Shown here: positions 22,621 through 33,811 of the stretch, in pieces | Layout of the letters: each line of letters begins with the position of its first letter | How positions within the stretch are numbered: position 1 is the first letter of the stretch | Source of the DNA: Trichobilharzia szidati | Taxonomy: Eukaryota > Platyhelminthes > Trematoda > Strigeidida > Schistosomatidae | Direction: 5' to 3' | NCBI GenBank assembly: GCA_944472155.2 | Contig: OX235277.1 | Location: 24,314,804-24,378,803 of the forward strand | Length of the DNA: 64,000 nucleotides | Position numbers and translations under genes: made by a program | The notes under the pieces: model-generated | Told to the model about the DNA's origin: nothing | The model's database searches: none | The model's input: the letters and a program-made list of their open reading frames with translations, nothing else

Positions 22621-23560
22621 TGAAACAAATTATTGATTGTTGAAAGGCTAATTAATTATAGTATAATTAGATAAGAGGTGAGTTAGAGTTCAGATTTTGC
22701 CTAGAAACAAGGATTGACTAGAGACAAGATCGAACAACGGAAGGAATTTATGCATTATATGACGGAGAGTTCAAGGCGATGGGAGTGAAAAGTACAAGTA
22801 AATTTAGAAATAGTGAGTTCAACCCAGTAAGCAAAAGCCATAGTCATAATTCGGAGGAATGTTAGGCAACGGAGGGGAACACAGAGAAGCACGTACAAAA
22901 CACTTTCAACTGTCAGAGTAGTGAGGTGCCTATCATGCTGTGTTTCTGCATACGGAGATAGGGTTAAAATTTCACATTGTTGACAGTTTTACAGCTTAAA
23001 AATTCCCATTGAATCACATAAAAGAAGAGGCATTCAGCCAAGAGTTAATCTTCTCGGGTGATATCATTCTCAAGCTGCACAATTGCATATATCCTTATAT
23101 AGGAAAGTGTCTCAGCAAAAAAAGGAATATTCCCAAGGATGTGTCATGAGAATTGTAAATTTTAGTCAACATATTACGTAATTTAAAAAGCGTTTATTGG
23201 TTAGAAACTAAAATAAGATTAAATAAGCAAGTTGGATGACGTAATCTAATCGACAGGGTTGAGTAGAGCTCAGGTTAAATTAAAACTGAACAAAAGTCAA
23301 GTTAACAACAGTGGTAAAAAGGAGTGGGGGAAGACAAATATTGTACAATTAAGAAACAAACAAACAAGAAAAAGACGAAACAAAAATTACGTAATTGGTG
23401 TTGAGATAGGTCGGTCAGGTCCACTGTAGATTTAATGACTAGACAAACTTCCCCTTGTGTATGCAGAATTCAGGTACAAATATGTGAATTGTCATTGCGT
23501 CTGTGGTTTGAAGCAGTTTGATTCATACTCTTTTAGCAAGAGTTCAACGTATGAGTTTAC
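22621..23560. other. Spacer, nothing recognised
   Basis: No domain-bearing frame or assigned repeat was identified. Confidence 0.35.
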
Positions 23561-23564
23561 TGGG

Positions 23565-23790
23565 TGTTCCAGTTCGACTAGGTGTTCCAGAATTTTTGTC
23601 TATAACTCAACATTACCATGAAAATAGTATTTTCAAAAGGTATTGTATCTTATATTTCGATATTGTTTAGAATGTACACGGTTGAAAAGAACCCACGAGA
23701 TAAAACGAAGTCAAATTATCCTGTACATTTGTTCTATCTTTCTTTCTTTCTTTGTGTAAACGAATCAAGGGGACCGGTCGTATGAAGCTG
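23565..23790 (+). repeat. PLE terminal-repeat relic
   Basis: AATGTACACGG and CCTGTACATTT flank a GAGATAAAACGA..AAATTATC block, and downstream is AATCAAGGGGACC. The same order (stem, ATAAAACGA, CTGCA.AT, ATCAAGGGAACG) occurs at 34.25, 36.88 and 39.68 kb, which marks a common PLE terminal repeat. The hammerhead core is lost here. A (CTTT)n run is at 23738-23755. Confidence 0.5.
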
Positions 23791-24009
23791 GTTTATTATG
23801 TCTGGCTATCCATTAAAGTCTATGTAAAATTCCCGTAATCATTCACTAGACAATCCATTCATTCTAGAAATTGAAGGACTTGAAGTATTCAAGGTTGTAT
23901 AACATTCAATTTTATATGACAGAATCCTACAAAACCAAAATTGAAAAAATCAAGAATTGGTAGAGGTTAAAAATCCATGTACTAACCACTGAGTTGTTTC
24001 TTATTAAGT

Positions 24010-24130
24010 GAATAGTCTACTGGCTCGCCTTGTAATAGGAAGATCCTGAATTAGCAACCCACTGGGTGCATAATACCGATGACTTCCAAACTAGGACAAA
24101 ACAGCTATCCAGTACAATTTCAACTAAATA
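24010..24130 (+). mobile_element. Hammerhead SINE relic
   Basis: GCTCGCCTTGTAATAGGAAG, CCACTGGGTGC and CCAAACTAGGACAAAACAGC then TATCCAGTAC follow the satellite unit. GAAA is changed to AAAA and the core is altered. Confidence 0.6.
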
Positions 24131-24214
24131 ACTTCCTTTGTACATGGCATGGCGGGTTTTTCGAAGAAAGTAATATGAGAAGATTTAAATTTTAAAAAAT
24201 TTGATGAAAATTAC

Positions 24215-25530
24215 TCCATTATGGATAAAAGTTATTTGTATGAAATCACATAGTGTTTTTATACAGTAATATTTACTGATGACCACGCTTCGAGCACAAT
24301 TTATTGCTCATAATCATATCAAGGCACTCCTCACACAACTTTCTGAACTTCGTTTATATAATTCCATTATTTTTCAACGCCTGATTTGGTTGGCAGTAGT
24401 ATTTTCCATATTTCTGGTGTAAGTGGTGAGTCATTGCATCCTATTGCACGTGCTGGGTGTAGACTCGATGAACAAAGATTCAGTAATCAACCCCTCACTA
24501 CCTCCACCTACTTATATTACTTCTTAAAATTTCAACCGTGTTCCACCCTACTGTGTTGGTGTTTGTTAATGCATGTAGTGCTGTAGCTGAGCTTTTTTCT
24601 AAATTACTTATCTTCTCGGGGTCAACTATTCTTACCTTAGGTAAATTCTTATGTTCCGACAATTTGACAACCCCCGATCTACTAGTCTGACCTATGTAGT
24701 TGACCTCACTCCCAGTCATCTCAAGGAATTGTGTATATGATATTATTTTATTTAATTGTGTCAACCTACAAGGTCCTTTAACCTACAGAGCTTGTTCTAC
24801 CTGAGTGAGTTTGTAGTTTTGAATGCCACTCTAATTCCTGCTTCATTAAGAATCCTTCGTATAGTCTCAGATGTCCCCTCCTTATATGGTAGAACTGTAG
24901 ATGACTTATATCCTCAGATTGTTGTAGCCAAAAATATTAGCTAAGGTTAGAATGATTGAACCCACGAAGACAAGTTATTAAGAAAAAAACTCAGCAATCA
25001 CACTGCATCTATTAACACACTACAACACAATAGGGTGGGAGAGGGTTAAAATTCCGAAAAGTAATATAGATAGGTCTAGAGAGAGGTTGATCACTGAATC
25101 TTTGTTCATCGAGTCTACACCCAACGCATGCAACAGAAATGATTCAATGCAAATACCAGATAAATTGAAGATATTATAACCAGTCAAATCAGGGTAGGAT
25201 AATAAATAATGTTAAAATGTATTCAATTCACATTTTAACATGCTAACTTATTTTTTACTGTAAAAGGCAGTTTATTTCCTATATGACTGTATTTGATTGA
25301 TAACACATATTATTTCCCAATGTACTGTATCTTATATTGGTTTTATTCATATTTCTAATCAATTTTTACTCATGTATATAAATGAAACAAGAAATTTGTG
25401 TGAGTAGTGCCTTGATATGATTTTGAGCTGTAATGCTCTGTGCCTGAAACGTGATCATGAGTGAAGATTACTGTATAATAAGAACTGTGTGATTTCATCA
25501 AAATAAAATTTCATCCATAATGGAGTTACA
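24215..25530 (-). mobile_element. Penelope-like element foldback, endonuclease in both arms
   Basis: Left arm 24215-24600 and right arm 24990-25530 are inverted copies (ACTCCATTATGGAT, ATGATCA or its complement, AATCTTTGTTCATCGAGTC or its complement). In the centre the minus strand encodes GSEVNYIGQTSRSGVVKLSE, the YIG motif of the Penelope endonuclease, followed by ATALHALTNTNTVGWNTVEI. The right arm repeats the same C-terminal end on the plus strand (IGWERVKIPKSNIDRSRERL after frame correction). Only the endonuclease half of the element is present. Confidence 0.78.
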
Positions 25531-26325
25531 CTGTACAGCCACAGTGGCCAAGTTTTATCCACTATATCAGTGAAAAAAATACAAACTTACAAACATTTAA
25601 ACTGTCCAGTACTGTGTGTATATTTATATAAAAACAAAAATTTCATAACCACTTTCTGAAATTGTATAATTCATTTATCAAATATCCACAGTACGCATGT
25701 ACTTAGGAAATGAAAAGCATAGGCCAATCAATCGTTTCAGCAATAATTATGATAATGAGAAAGGATGCCGTTAACAGTAATCTTTTTAAAATTCGCTTAT
25801 TTTTGCACTCTCGAATTCTAATTACACTGTTTCTTTTCTTTCTGCGGATGTATCTGACAAAGTGTCAGATTTTCTAGTATGGAATGTTTGATGAAATTCT
25901 GAAAGAATGTTCTGTTTTCTCATATTTTCTAGTAATAAAGAGACAAAAATTTTACCTAAATTACTTAATCAATTCCACTCACTTTGACGATATCCATCAG
26001 GGGCTATAAAACATTCGTAAGATTTTTCTATTAGTCAAATCAATTAGTATGTTTGTTTTATGTTCTCATTTTTCTACTAACGCCAAGGTGTTATTTTATA
26101 ACTGAATATCTCTAGAAATAATACAGTGAGTATATTACTGTGTCTTAGATCTTTCTCAGTAATTGTTATGAAGGATACGCTCCAAAGTGTATTTTGGCAG
26201 CACAAAACTGTTGATAATATGCATATATATTTCCATGAGAATATATTCCGCCAACGAAGCGTATTCATTGATCATTAGATAAACGTCGAGATCCAGCGGA
26301 TTTTCCAATACAAATATGATGGAAA
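25531..26325. other. AT-rich spacer, nothing recognised
   Basis: No domain-bearing frame or assigned repeat. Confidence 0.35.
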
Positions 26326-26590
26326 AGATTTCTAGCTCAGGTGGATGATTTTGATGTGGTTGTGTTCTCTGAGCTAGATAGTTAATTTGCAAAGCATTCA
26401 TTGCTCTGCTACAAGGCAACATCTTCCTTCAGCGCATACGCTTCAATTTGAAATGAAGTGAGCTTTTAGATTTCTCCACGAGTTTATTAATCATGTTTTC
26501 AAGTATTGGTTTGGTAGGGATTTTGTTTAATTGTATGGAGGATTTCATCATGAGCTGACATCAGTTAGAGAACCACTGGAAAACCTGGGA

Positions 26591-26636
26591 GTACTGGACA
26601 GCTGTTTCGTCCTAGTTTGGGACTCTTCAGCAGTAC
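26591..26636 (-). ncRNA. Hammerhead ribozyme, satellite unit 1
   Basis: Minus strand 5' to 3': stem I GTACTG, core CTGAAGA, stem II GTCC with loop CAAACTA and GGAC, then GAAA, stem III ACAGCTGT (self-complementary, no loop), cleavage base C, and stem I 3' strand CAGTAC. All invariant bases (CTGANGA, GAAA, NUH) are present. The loop-less palindromic stem III suggests cleavage as a dimer, as proposed for short-stem-III type I hammerheads. Activity is inferred, not shown. Confidence 0.85.
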
Positions 26637-26989
26637 GCACCCACCGGGATTCGAACCCAGGACCTTCTGGTTACAAGGCGAGCTCGTAGACCATTGAGCC
26701 ACTGGGACCCGATCCAATGGTCCTTGAATTCTAACTTCTGCCAATTCACGACATAGCGCGACCATTTCGCAATGTCTTCTTAGATGAGTTACTGTCACAT
26801 CTTCAACCTGCTGTACCCTACTGGTCACGGCTTCCCACTAGAACCCCAGGTTAACTGCCTGAATAGGGCCAGTCACTAGTGAGCATCAGATTAATTTTCA
26901 AGTATTGATTTGGTAGGGATTTTGTTTAATTGTATGGAGGATTTCATCATGAGCTGACATCAGTTAGAGAACCACTGGAAAACCTGGGA

Positions 26990-27035
26990 GTACTGGACAG
27001 CTGTTTCGTCCTAGTTTGGGACTCTTCAGCAGTAC
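26990..27035 (-). ncRNA. Hammerhead ribozyme, satellite unit 2
   Basis: Identical in sequence to the ribozyme of unit 1, including 6-bp stem I, 4-bp stem II and palindromic stem III. Confidence 0.85.
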
Positions 27036-27389
27036 GCACCCACCGGGATTCGAACCCAGGACCTTCTGGTTACAAGGCGAGCTCGTAGACCATTGAGCCA
27101 CTGGGACCCGATCCAATGGTCCTTGAATTCTAACTTCTGCCAATTCACGACATAGCGCGACCATTTCGCAATGTCTTCTTAGATGAGTTACTGTCACATC
27201 TTCAACCTGCTGTACCCTACTGGTCACGGCTTCCCACTAGAACCTCAGGTTAACTGCCTGAATAGGGCCAGTCACTAGTGAGCATCAGATTAATTTTCAA
27301 GTATTGATTTGGTAGGGATTTTGTTTAATTGTATAGAAGGATTTCATCATGAGCTGACATCAGTTAGAGAACCACTGGAAAACCTGGGA

Positions 27390-27435
27390 GTACTGGACAG
27401 CTGTTTCGTCCTAGTTTGGGACTCTTCAGCAGTAC
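27390..27435 (-). ncRNA. Hammerhead ribozyme, satellite unit 3
   Basis: Identical to the unit 1 ribozyme; all core bases kept. Confidence 0.85.
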
Positions 27436-27788
27436 GCACCCACCGGGATTCGAACCCAGGACCTTCTGGTTACAAGGCGAGCTCGTAGACCATTGAGCCA
27501 CTGGGACCCGATCCAATGGTCCTTGAATTCTAACTTCTGCCAATTCACGACATAGCGCGACCATTTCGCAATGTCTTCTTAGATGAGTTACTGTCACATC
27601 TTCAACCTGCTGTACCCTACTGGTCACGGCTTCCCACTAGAACCCCAGGTTAACTGCCTGAATAGGGCCAGTCACTAGTGAGCATCAGATTAATTTTCAA
27701 GTATTGATTTGGTAGGGATTTTGTTTAATTGTATGGAGGATTTCATCATGAGCTGACATCAGTTAGAGAACCACTGGAAAACCTGGGA

Positions 27789-27834
27789 GTACTGGACAGC
27801 TGTTTCGTCCTAGTTTGGGACTCTTCAGCAGTAC
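27789..27834 (-). ncRNA. Hammerhead ribozyme, satellite unit 4
   Basis: Identical to the unit 1 ribozyme; all core bases kept. Confidence 0.85.
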
Positions 27835-28187
27835 GCACCCACCGGGATTCGAACCCAGGACCTTCTGGTTACAAGGCGAGCTCGTAGACCATTGAGCCAC
27901 TGGGACCCGATCCAATGGTCCTTGAATTCTAACTTCTGCCAATTCACGACATAGCGCGACCATTTCGCAATGTCTTCTTAGATGAGTTACTGTCACATCT
28001 TCAACCTGCTGTACCCTACTGGTCACGGCTTCCCACTAGAACCCCAGGTTAACTGCCTGAATAGGGCCAGTCACTAGTGAGCATCAGATTAATTTTCAAG
28101 TATTGGTTTGGTAGGGATTTTCTTTAATTGTATGGAGGATTTCATCATGAGCTGACATCAGTTAGAGAACCACTGGAAAACCTGGGA

Positions 28188-28233
28188 GTACTGGACAGCT
28201 GTTTCGTCCTAGTTTGGGACTCTTCAGCAGTAC
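28188..28233 (-). ncRNA. Hammerhead ribozyme, satellite unit 5 (partial unit)
   Basis: Ribozyme identical to unit 1, but this unit is truncated shortly upstream on the minus strand (array ends near 28280), so its B box is kept and its A box is lost. Confidence 0.83.
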
Positions 28234-29190
28234 GCATCCACCGGGATTCGAACCCAGGACCTTCTGGTTACAAGGCGATCTCGTAGGCGAGCTCATGTCT
28301 CCCGGTGACCTTGGACGTGATTGGTTGTTTTTGTGTGTTTTCACACCCTCTAGGCTACTTGTATTGAAGCTGGTTGTTTCTCTGACTTGAACTTTGACCC
28401 TTTGTGTGTGAGGTTTCCTTCTAGTCGGTTGGTAAATGTTATCTATCTCGATGTGTCTATTGACTGACACACACGTACCCCAAGGCAATCTATCAAACCG
28501 AAAGCTTCCAAGGAAAGCACAAAGAAAATCGCCATACCATATATAAAGGATATCTCAGAAATCACTGCGCGATTCTTCAAACCTTTAGGAACTGAAGTTG
28601 CACACAAACCAACAAAATCACTTCACTCATTTTTATGTCAACCAAAAGACTCAACAACGAAAGATGATAAAACCAACATCATCTAAAAATTAAATTGTAG
28701 CAACCACGAAAAACACTATATTAGACAAAGAGGACGTCCCCTTCGTCTTCGTATCCATGAACATAAGCTAGCCGGCAAAACACATGACACCTACTCCCTC
28801 ATATCACAACATACACAAAACCACAGACATCAATTCGACTGGGACAACGTTCAAATACTAGACAGAGGAAACAACAAGAATGCTAGAGAATCTGTAGTAG
28901 CCCGTCTGGTATTCCAGTGAATCATCGATCAATAGACACATCGAGACAGACAACATTTACCAACCGATAAAAAGGAAATCTCACACACATATGGTCAAAG
29001 TTCAAGTCTAGTAGGCGGTCAGTTCCAACACAAGTAGCCTAGAGGCTGTGAAAACACACAAAAACAACCATTCAACAAATTGAAGCATATGCGTTGAAGG
29101 AAGATGTCGCCTAGTAGCAGGGCAATGAAAGCTTCGCAAATTAACCATCCAGCTCAGAGAACACAACCACATCAAAATTTTTGAATAAAA

Positions 29191-29680
29191 ACACGTGGTT
29201 TATTTTGAAACAGCCAACAGCTTTCCTTAGGTTTCGTATTTTTCGGTTATAATTCTTGTATAAGTCTGAAAGAATAACAGAATCAAATACTTTTCAAAAT
29301 ACTTAGTACTTACAGTAGTCTGTTGATAATAGTAATTATTATTTTCAATGCGCAAGTTTTGAATTTCAAATGGTTGAAATAATTCACTTACTAAGATTCA
29401 AGGTTAGACTTCCATCGAAACCAAAACACTTTTCTTCTTGAAGCTGTTAACCGTCTACTTAAGTAAATTGTCTGCTATTTCAGTTCTAATTCATTTTATT
29501 CCATCCATAGGATGTTATGTCAAGGATAGGCGTTCATTTTTATCCATATCACGATACTGTGAGTGCTTTTCTCACGTAGTTCACACGGTAGTTGGAATAA
29601 ACCGTTTTCATAATATTTGCATGTTATTTTGCACTTGTCATCTCTCTCATCTGATTCACAAACAGAAGACTCAGTGAAGC
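29191..29680. other. Spacer, nothing recognised
   Basis: A frame at 29438-29677 shows no domain. Confidence 0.35.
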
Positions 29681-29689
29681 GTTTAAAGT

Positions 29690-30540
29690 GAAGTCAGGAT
29701 AATATTTCTAAATTTTGTGAACTGAACCATACTGCAGGTCTTGTTAAGCGGAAAGGCAAGACAAGATTCTGGAAGATTTGGACTTCTCAGATGTTTCATG
29801 TCTAATGTCAAAGAAACTCGAAGGTCTGCAGATGAAAATGAACAAGTTGTGAGAAGAGGCAGCAAATAAAAGGGGTTCAAGGGGATGTAGAGAAGTCAGA
29901 AGGGATGCAGATACCAAATCAACAATAACAAGCACTAATCAATATCGACAAGAGAGAGAAATTTGAACGTAGTCCCTTCTTTCACCTGTCTAAGCAGAAT
30001 TGTGTTCCAACTACAGGCAGCACAAATGAGGATGTCAAAGGTAGGATGAGAAGATCAACACACATTTTCTGTAACCACTATGCAAAAGAAATAAAATTCG
30101 GATTTCCAACACCAATGCTAAGTCAGTTCTCTTAAATGGGTCATCAAGAGCATTTCTCACAGACTGCTGCAGAAGTTTATCAGCACATCTACCTTCACCG
30201 TCTCCTTTCTGAATATCAAATGGCCATCTGACCAGAAAGAATTAGCAACAAGAAACTCTGGAAACTAACCAACCACAAATCTATTGCCAAATCAGGAAAT
30301 TTTCCGAAGAAAATGAAGATCGATCGTACACACGCTAAGGCAACCAATGTACTATATCACAAGCCAGATAGATCCTTGAGTGGATCCCGAATTAAAAACA
30401 ACACCTTGAAAGTCTGAGGCTTACACAGAAGAGACTGTTGAAGGAGGAGATTAGAGCTAATGTACAATCGCGGAACCAGATAAAGGAAACTCTTAAGAAC
30501 ACAATGAAATCGAGATGTTCCACTTGGAACCCACGTACAC
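29690..30540 (+). mobile_element. RTE LINE fragment, third divergent copy
   Basis: Recognisable but badly broken: SKKLEGLQMKMNKL.EEAANK (compare SHKLEDMQVKSNKLEEEASR of SR2-like copies), a NYRQ(T).DEDVKG.R linker, KRNKIRISNTNAKSVLLNGS, and EEENEDRSYTR near the end, then RCSTWNPR, equivalent to LCSTRNPR. More diverged than the other RTE pieces. Confidence 0.72.
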
Positions 30541-31420
30541 ACATAATTAGCTACACAAAAAATTATCTGAAGAATGGTTCAGAGCGCATTAACAATGATA
30601 CATTTGGAAAGGTAGTTCGTAAGATGTGAAGATGTATTTAAAAGTTCACGGCATCTGTATTCAGTCAAAATGTGATAAATTTATATAAAATCGATTCAAA
30701 AAAAATAAAAATATGCCTGAGAATGAATGCTTATACAAACTTCTCAATTTATGTTATCCAATCAGACTGCTGCAATCAGGCAATAATTCAGCTGCATATA
30801 GGCGTTTGGTAGGCAGCAGCACTCTAAAACGTAACATTGCATATATAGATGAATTCGACTACAGGCCTCATTCACAGCTGACCTGATTTTGTCCAGAATT
30901 ATTTGCTATAGCCAGCATATATATAACGTATTTATTGTCTTATATATACATATATATATCATCTGACGTAATCTCTATTCCAGCCACCTTAGTAAGATTC
31001 CGACTAGACTTTACTCTGTTAAAAAGTGATCCCAAACAACTTTCTATGGGAAATAATAAATTAATGCAGTCATTCAAGTCACTGTATTACTCACCATCCT
31101 TAGCACCTAAAATAATATATGCATACGTGAGTGAGGCAAGCTACATTCAAATAGACTTGAATACAAATCATCTGAAAATATTTATATGTGTGGTCCACAC
31201 CATATACCACATTTGAATTCACAAACTTGATATCTGGATAGTATTTCTTAATGAAAAATAAGTTAACACAATTATTTAAATCAATGCTTAACTCACCTCC
31301 TGAAGGACCTCCTGAAATATTGTAAATATAGGATTCAATAAGATTATATCACTCAAAATTGAACTCGTCTCATCTGAAAGTATTCCGTACAGACAAACTT
31401 AATATCATTTATAAATATAT
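30541..31420. other. AT-rich spacer with TA microsatellites
   Basis: TA-rich runs lie near 30918-30960 and 31405-31425. Nothing coding is recognised. Confidence 0.4.
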
Positions 31421-31423
31421 ATA

Positions 31424-31665
31424 TGCGTCGGTGGCACATCGGTTAGGATGCTCGCCGACCATACACATGGTCCGGAGTTCGATCCCCCGGCCACCGACGC
31501 ACTCCTTCACCTGGCTAAGCCAAAAATAAAGCTAGTAAAGAGTGGAACGGTTGGGCATGAAGACAGCAACCACATCCTGTAGAAATAATCTCACTGCTAC
31601 AGAAACTTCAAGCCTCTAGCTTGAAGCCCTATGTTTCACTAGGAACGTGAAGGAACATATATATA
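31424..31665 (+). mobile_element. Composite SINE: tRNA-like head, RTE-type 3' end
   Basis: The head GTGGCACATCGGTTAGGATG holds an A box, and GGAGTTCGATCCCCC is a B box; a 5' CGTCGGTGG pairs with the 3' CCACCGACG around the head, giving a tRNA-like acceptor. The body is CTCCTTCACCTGGCTAAGCC. The tail CTTGAAGCCCTATGTTTCAC plus TAGGAACGTGAAGGAACA is the RTE 3' end seen at 16.5 kb, followed by (TA)n. This is the organisation of a SINE that uses an RTE LINE for mobilisation. Confidence 0.82.
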
Positions 31666-32320
31666 TATATAAGATTTATCTGGTATCTCCTGAGTAAAAG
31701 AATGCCTTACATCAGAAATGATTCAGTCAACCTTTATAACAAGTAGCATATTTCGTTAGACTTACCATGGACAAATTCGCCTGCAATGAAGACAGAGGCA
31801 ATGATAACTAACACAATCCTGGGGACCATATTTTCTGCAAAACAGAGAAACATTCAGTGTTATCCCTTTAAATACTCTCTTAGTGATACAAAGAAACAAA
31901 TCAGATTTCAGTATGAAGTTGGCGTCAAACTGCATGAGACGAAAACAATCATAGAGTACAAACATTACTGCCTAGCAAAATTATCAAATCCTTGTTTATT
32001 CAAATCATCTCACTGTATAGTAGATTTTTATTTTGGATGATCTGATAATTTAAATCTGTCAGAATAAAATTTAAAAGAAAAACAAAAGTTGTATCAAGAT
32101 CAAATTATAAATGAATTAGAGAAATACATTTGAGTTTAATCCATCCAATTCTATATTGATTGGCATTTTGAAGAAGACGTCCTGCACAGAAACAGATCAG
32201 TCCTTGTGAAAACAACATATCATGCTTTTTTGATGTTTGAGCAAATGAGGACATTGCAACAATGCTGATCACAAATTGGTTCACTAAGCCATATCGAATT
32301 TCTAGCTATAACTATTCCCT
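31666..32320. other. AT-rich spacer, nothing recognised
   Basis: No domain-bearing frame. The frame 31786-32040 has no family resemblance. Confidence 0.35.
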
Positions 32321-32324
32321 TGGG

Positions 32325-32570
32325 TTCTGAGTGGAACATAGGGCTTCAGCAACACATCTCCACTTTCTTCTGATTTTTTCTTCAGCTGGCTACCTTCGCG
32401 ACTGCCCATAATCTCTCATCTCATCCTCGCCATACGATCTTATCCATATCACCCTCAAAGTGATGAGCCAATCGTCACTTCACACTGAGATTCCACTCGA
32501 GCTATGGCCTGTCATTTGACGAGCTTTTCAGCGTATATCCGATCCACCTCCATTTTCTCCTAAAAGCTGG
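32325..32570 (-). mobile_element. RTE LINE 3'-end fragment, minus strand
   Basis: GGGTTCTGAGTGGAACATAG and GGCTTCAGCAACACATCTCC form the complement of the RTE 3' end (LCST.NP coding end). It abuts an oppositely oriented RTE copy at 32571. Confidence 0.75.
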
Positions 32571-33808
32571 AAAAGCAGCAGGACCGCATGGAATTCCGGC
32601 AGAAGTATTGAAAATGGACACAGAGACAACAGCGGACTTGATGACGTCACTACTGGAGAAGGTGTGGAAAGAGGGCAAGATACCTGAGGATTAGAAGAAA
32701 GGAAACTTATTCAAACTACCAAAGAAAGGAGACTTAAGTCAATACAAGAACTGGCGCGGAATTATGCTCCTGTCCATCCAAAGCAAAATACTAAGCCGCA
32801 TTGTTCTGGAGAGAATCAAACAAGCCCTGTATGGAAAACTTTAACCGGAACAGGCTGGATTCAGGAGAAACAAGTCATGCATTGATCAAATCGCCACATT
32901 ACGGATCATCATTGAATAAAGCTTGGAATGGCAGTCACCTCTCTATCTCAACTTCATCATCTTCGAAAATACATTCAAAAGAGTCGATCGAGAGATGATT
33001 TGTCAACTACTTTGCTACTACGGGGTGCCACCGACAATTATACATCTCATCCAAAAGTTAGTTGTACGACAACGCTGCACGCCAAGTAATCCACAACGTG
33101 AAACTCACGGAATCCTTCAAAGTGAGGACAGAAGTAAGACAAGGCTGGCTGCCTAGTATCGCCAATGATTTTCCTGATTGCAGTAGACTGGATAATGCGA
33201 CAAACAGAAGGCAATGAGGAAACAGACATAAAATGGACTCACACAAAAAGTGACTTGGAGGATCTGGACTTCACCGATGATAAATGTCTGATTTCCCACA
33301 AACTGCAAGATATGCAAGTGAAAAGCAACAAGTTGGAAGAAGAAGCATCCAGAGAAGTTAGGACTTCAGGTGAACATATAGAAGACAGAGGTGATGAAGA
33401 TTCCTGGGCAACACCACCAACAGCGACAACAACAACAACAGAAAACAATCATCATCAATGGAAGGAACGTGAAAGAAACAGCCTCCTTTACCTACCTAGG
33501 AAGCATCGTTTCAACTACAGGCGGAACTGACGAGGATATCAAAGCAAGAATCAGAAAAGCAAGATTGGCTTTCACTACTCTCAAGTCTGTGTGGAGGTCA
33601 ACAGCACTCAGCATCAAAAATAAGATCCGGATTTTCAACTCCAATGTGAAGTCAGTGCTACTATACGGATCAGAGACTTTGCACGTCATAAAGAGCATCT
33701 CAAACAAACTACGGACCTTCATCAACAGCTGTCTTCGCTCAATACTCAAAATCAGATGAATGGACAGAAAAGACCAGCAACAGAGATCCCTGGGAGCGAA
33801 CCAACCAG
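32571..33808 (+). mobile_element. RTE (SR2-like) LINE fragment with most of the RT
   Basis: Longest RTE RT span in the window. AGKAAGPHGIPAEVLKMD (RT fingers: K..GPDGIPAE), LLEKVWKEGKIPED, FKLPKKGDLSQYKNWRGIML (KKGDL..C.NWRGI), PEQAGFRRNKSCIDQIAT, FKRVDREMICQLLCYYGVPP, VDWIMRQTEGNEETDIKWTH, then LEDLDFTDDKCLISHKLQDM (catalytic ADD changed to TDD) and IKNKIRIFNSNVKSVLLYGS. Several stops and frame changes. It ends inside the coding region, just after the ERTNQ position, where the inverted piece begins. Confidence 0.88.
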
Positions 33809-33811
33809 ATC

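Larger units (their letters stand above)
26494..28280 (-). repeat. Tandem satellite, 399-400 bp unit, about 4.5 copies, hammerhead-bearing
   Basis: Repeat starts are spaced 399, 400, 399 and 399 bases, with only a handful of single-base differences between units (for example AACCCCAGG versus AACCTCAGG). The fifth copy stops near 28280. On the minus strand each unit reads as a SINE-like monomer: an upstream region, a tRNA-like head (A box TGGCTCAATGGT, B box GGTTCGAATCCC), a hammerhead, and an end TTCTCTAACTGATGTCAGCT. Single dispersed relatives occur throughout the window, the fullest at 35.17-35.57 kb. No protein is encoded; an 87-codon frame repeats in each unit only because the DNA does. 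Confidence 0.93.
26330..29190 (+). mobile_element. Penelope-like element foldback interrupted by a satellite array
   Basis: The right arm (28925-29190) is continuous. The matching inverted left arm is split in two, 26330-26455 and 28310-28490, by the hammerhead array. Between the arms, 28495-28925 on the plus strand encodes the end of the RT thumb and the GIY-YIG domain: HYIRQRGRPLRLRIHEHKLA, then HDTYSLISQHTQNHRHQFDW and DNVQILDRG, ending at a stop in the right arm. Arm landmarks: GAAGCATATGCGTTGAAGGA, CTCAGAGAACACAACCACAT, GACACATCGAGA and their complements. Confidence 0.8.

Noticed and set aside
26494..28280. CRISPR array
   Set aside because: Units of 400 bp without spacers, in eukaryotic transposon-rich DNA; not the CRISPR pattern of short repeats and unique spacers.
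26565..28488. Repeated 87-codon protein as a tandem gene family
   Set aside because: The frame is open only because the DNA unit is repeated. It spans the ribozyme and Pol III boxes in antisense and has no domain.
31424..31500. Genuine tRNA gene
   Set aside because: A and B boxes and an acceptor-like pairing exist, but no proper anticodon arm was found, and the sequence continues into a repeated SINE body with an RTE tail. The same applies to 39.03 kb and to the satellite heads.
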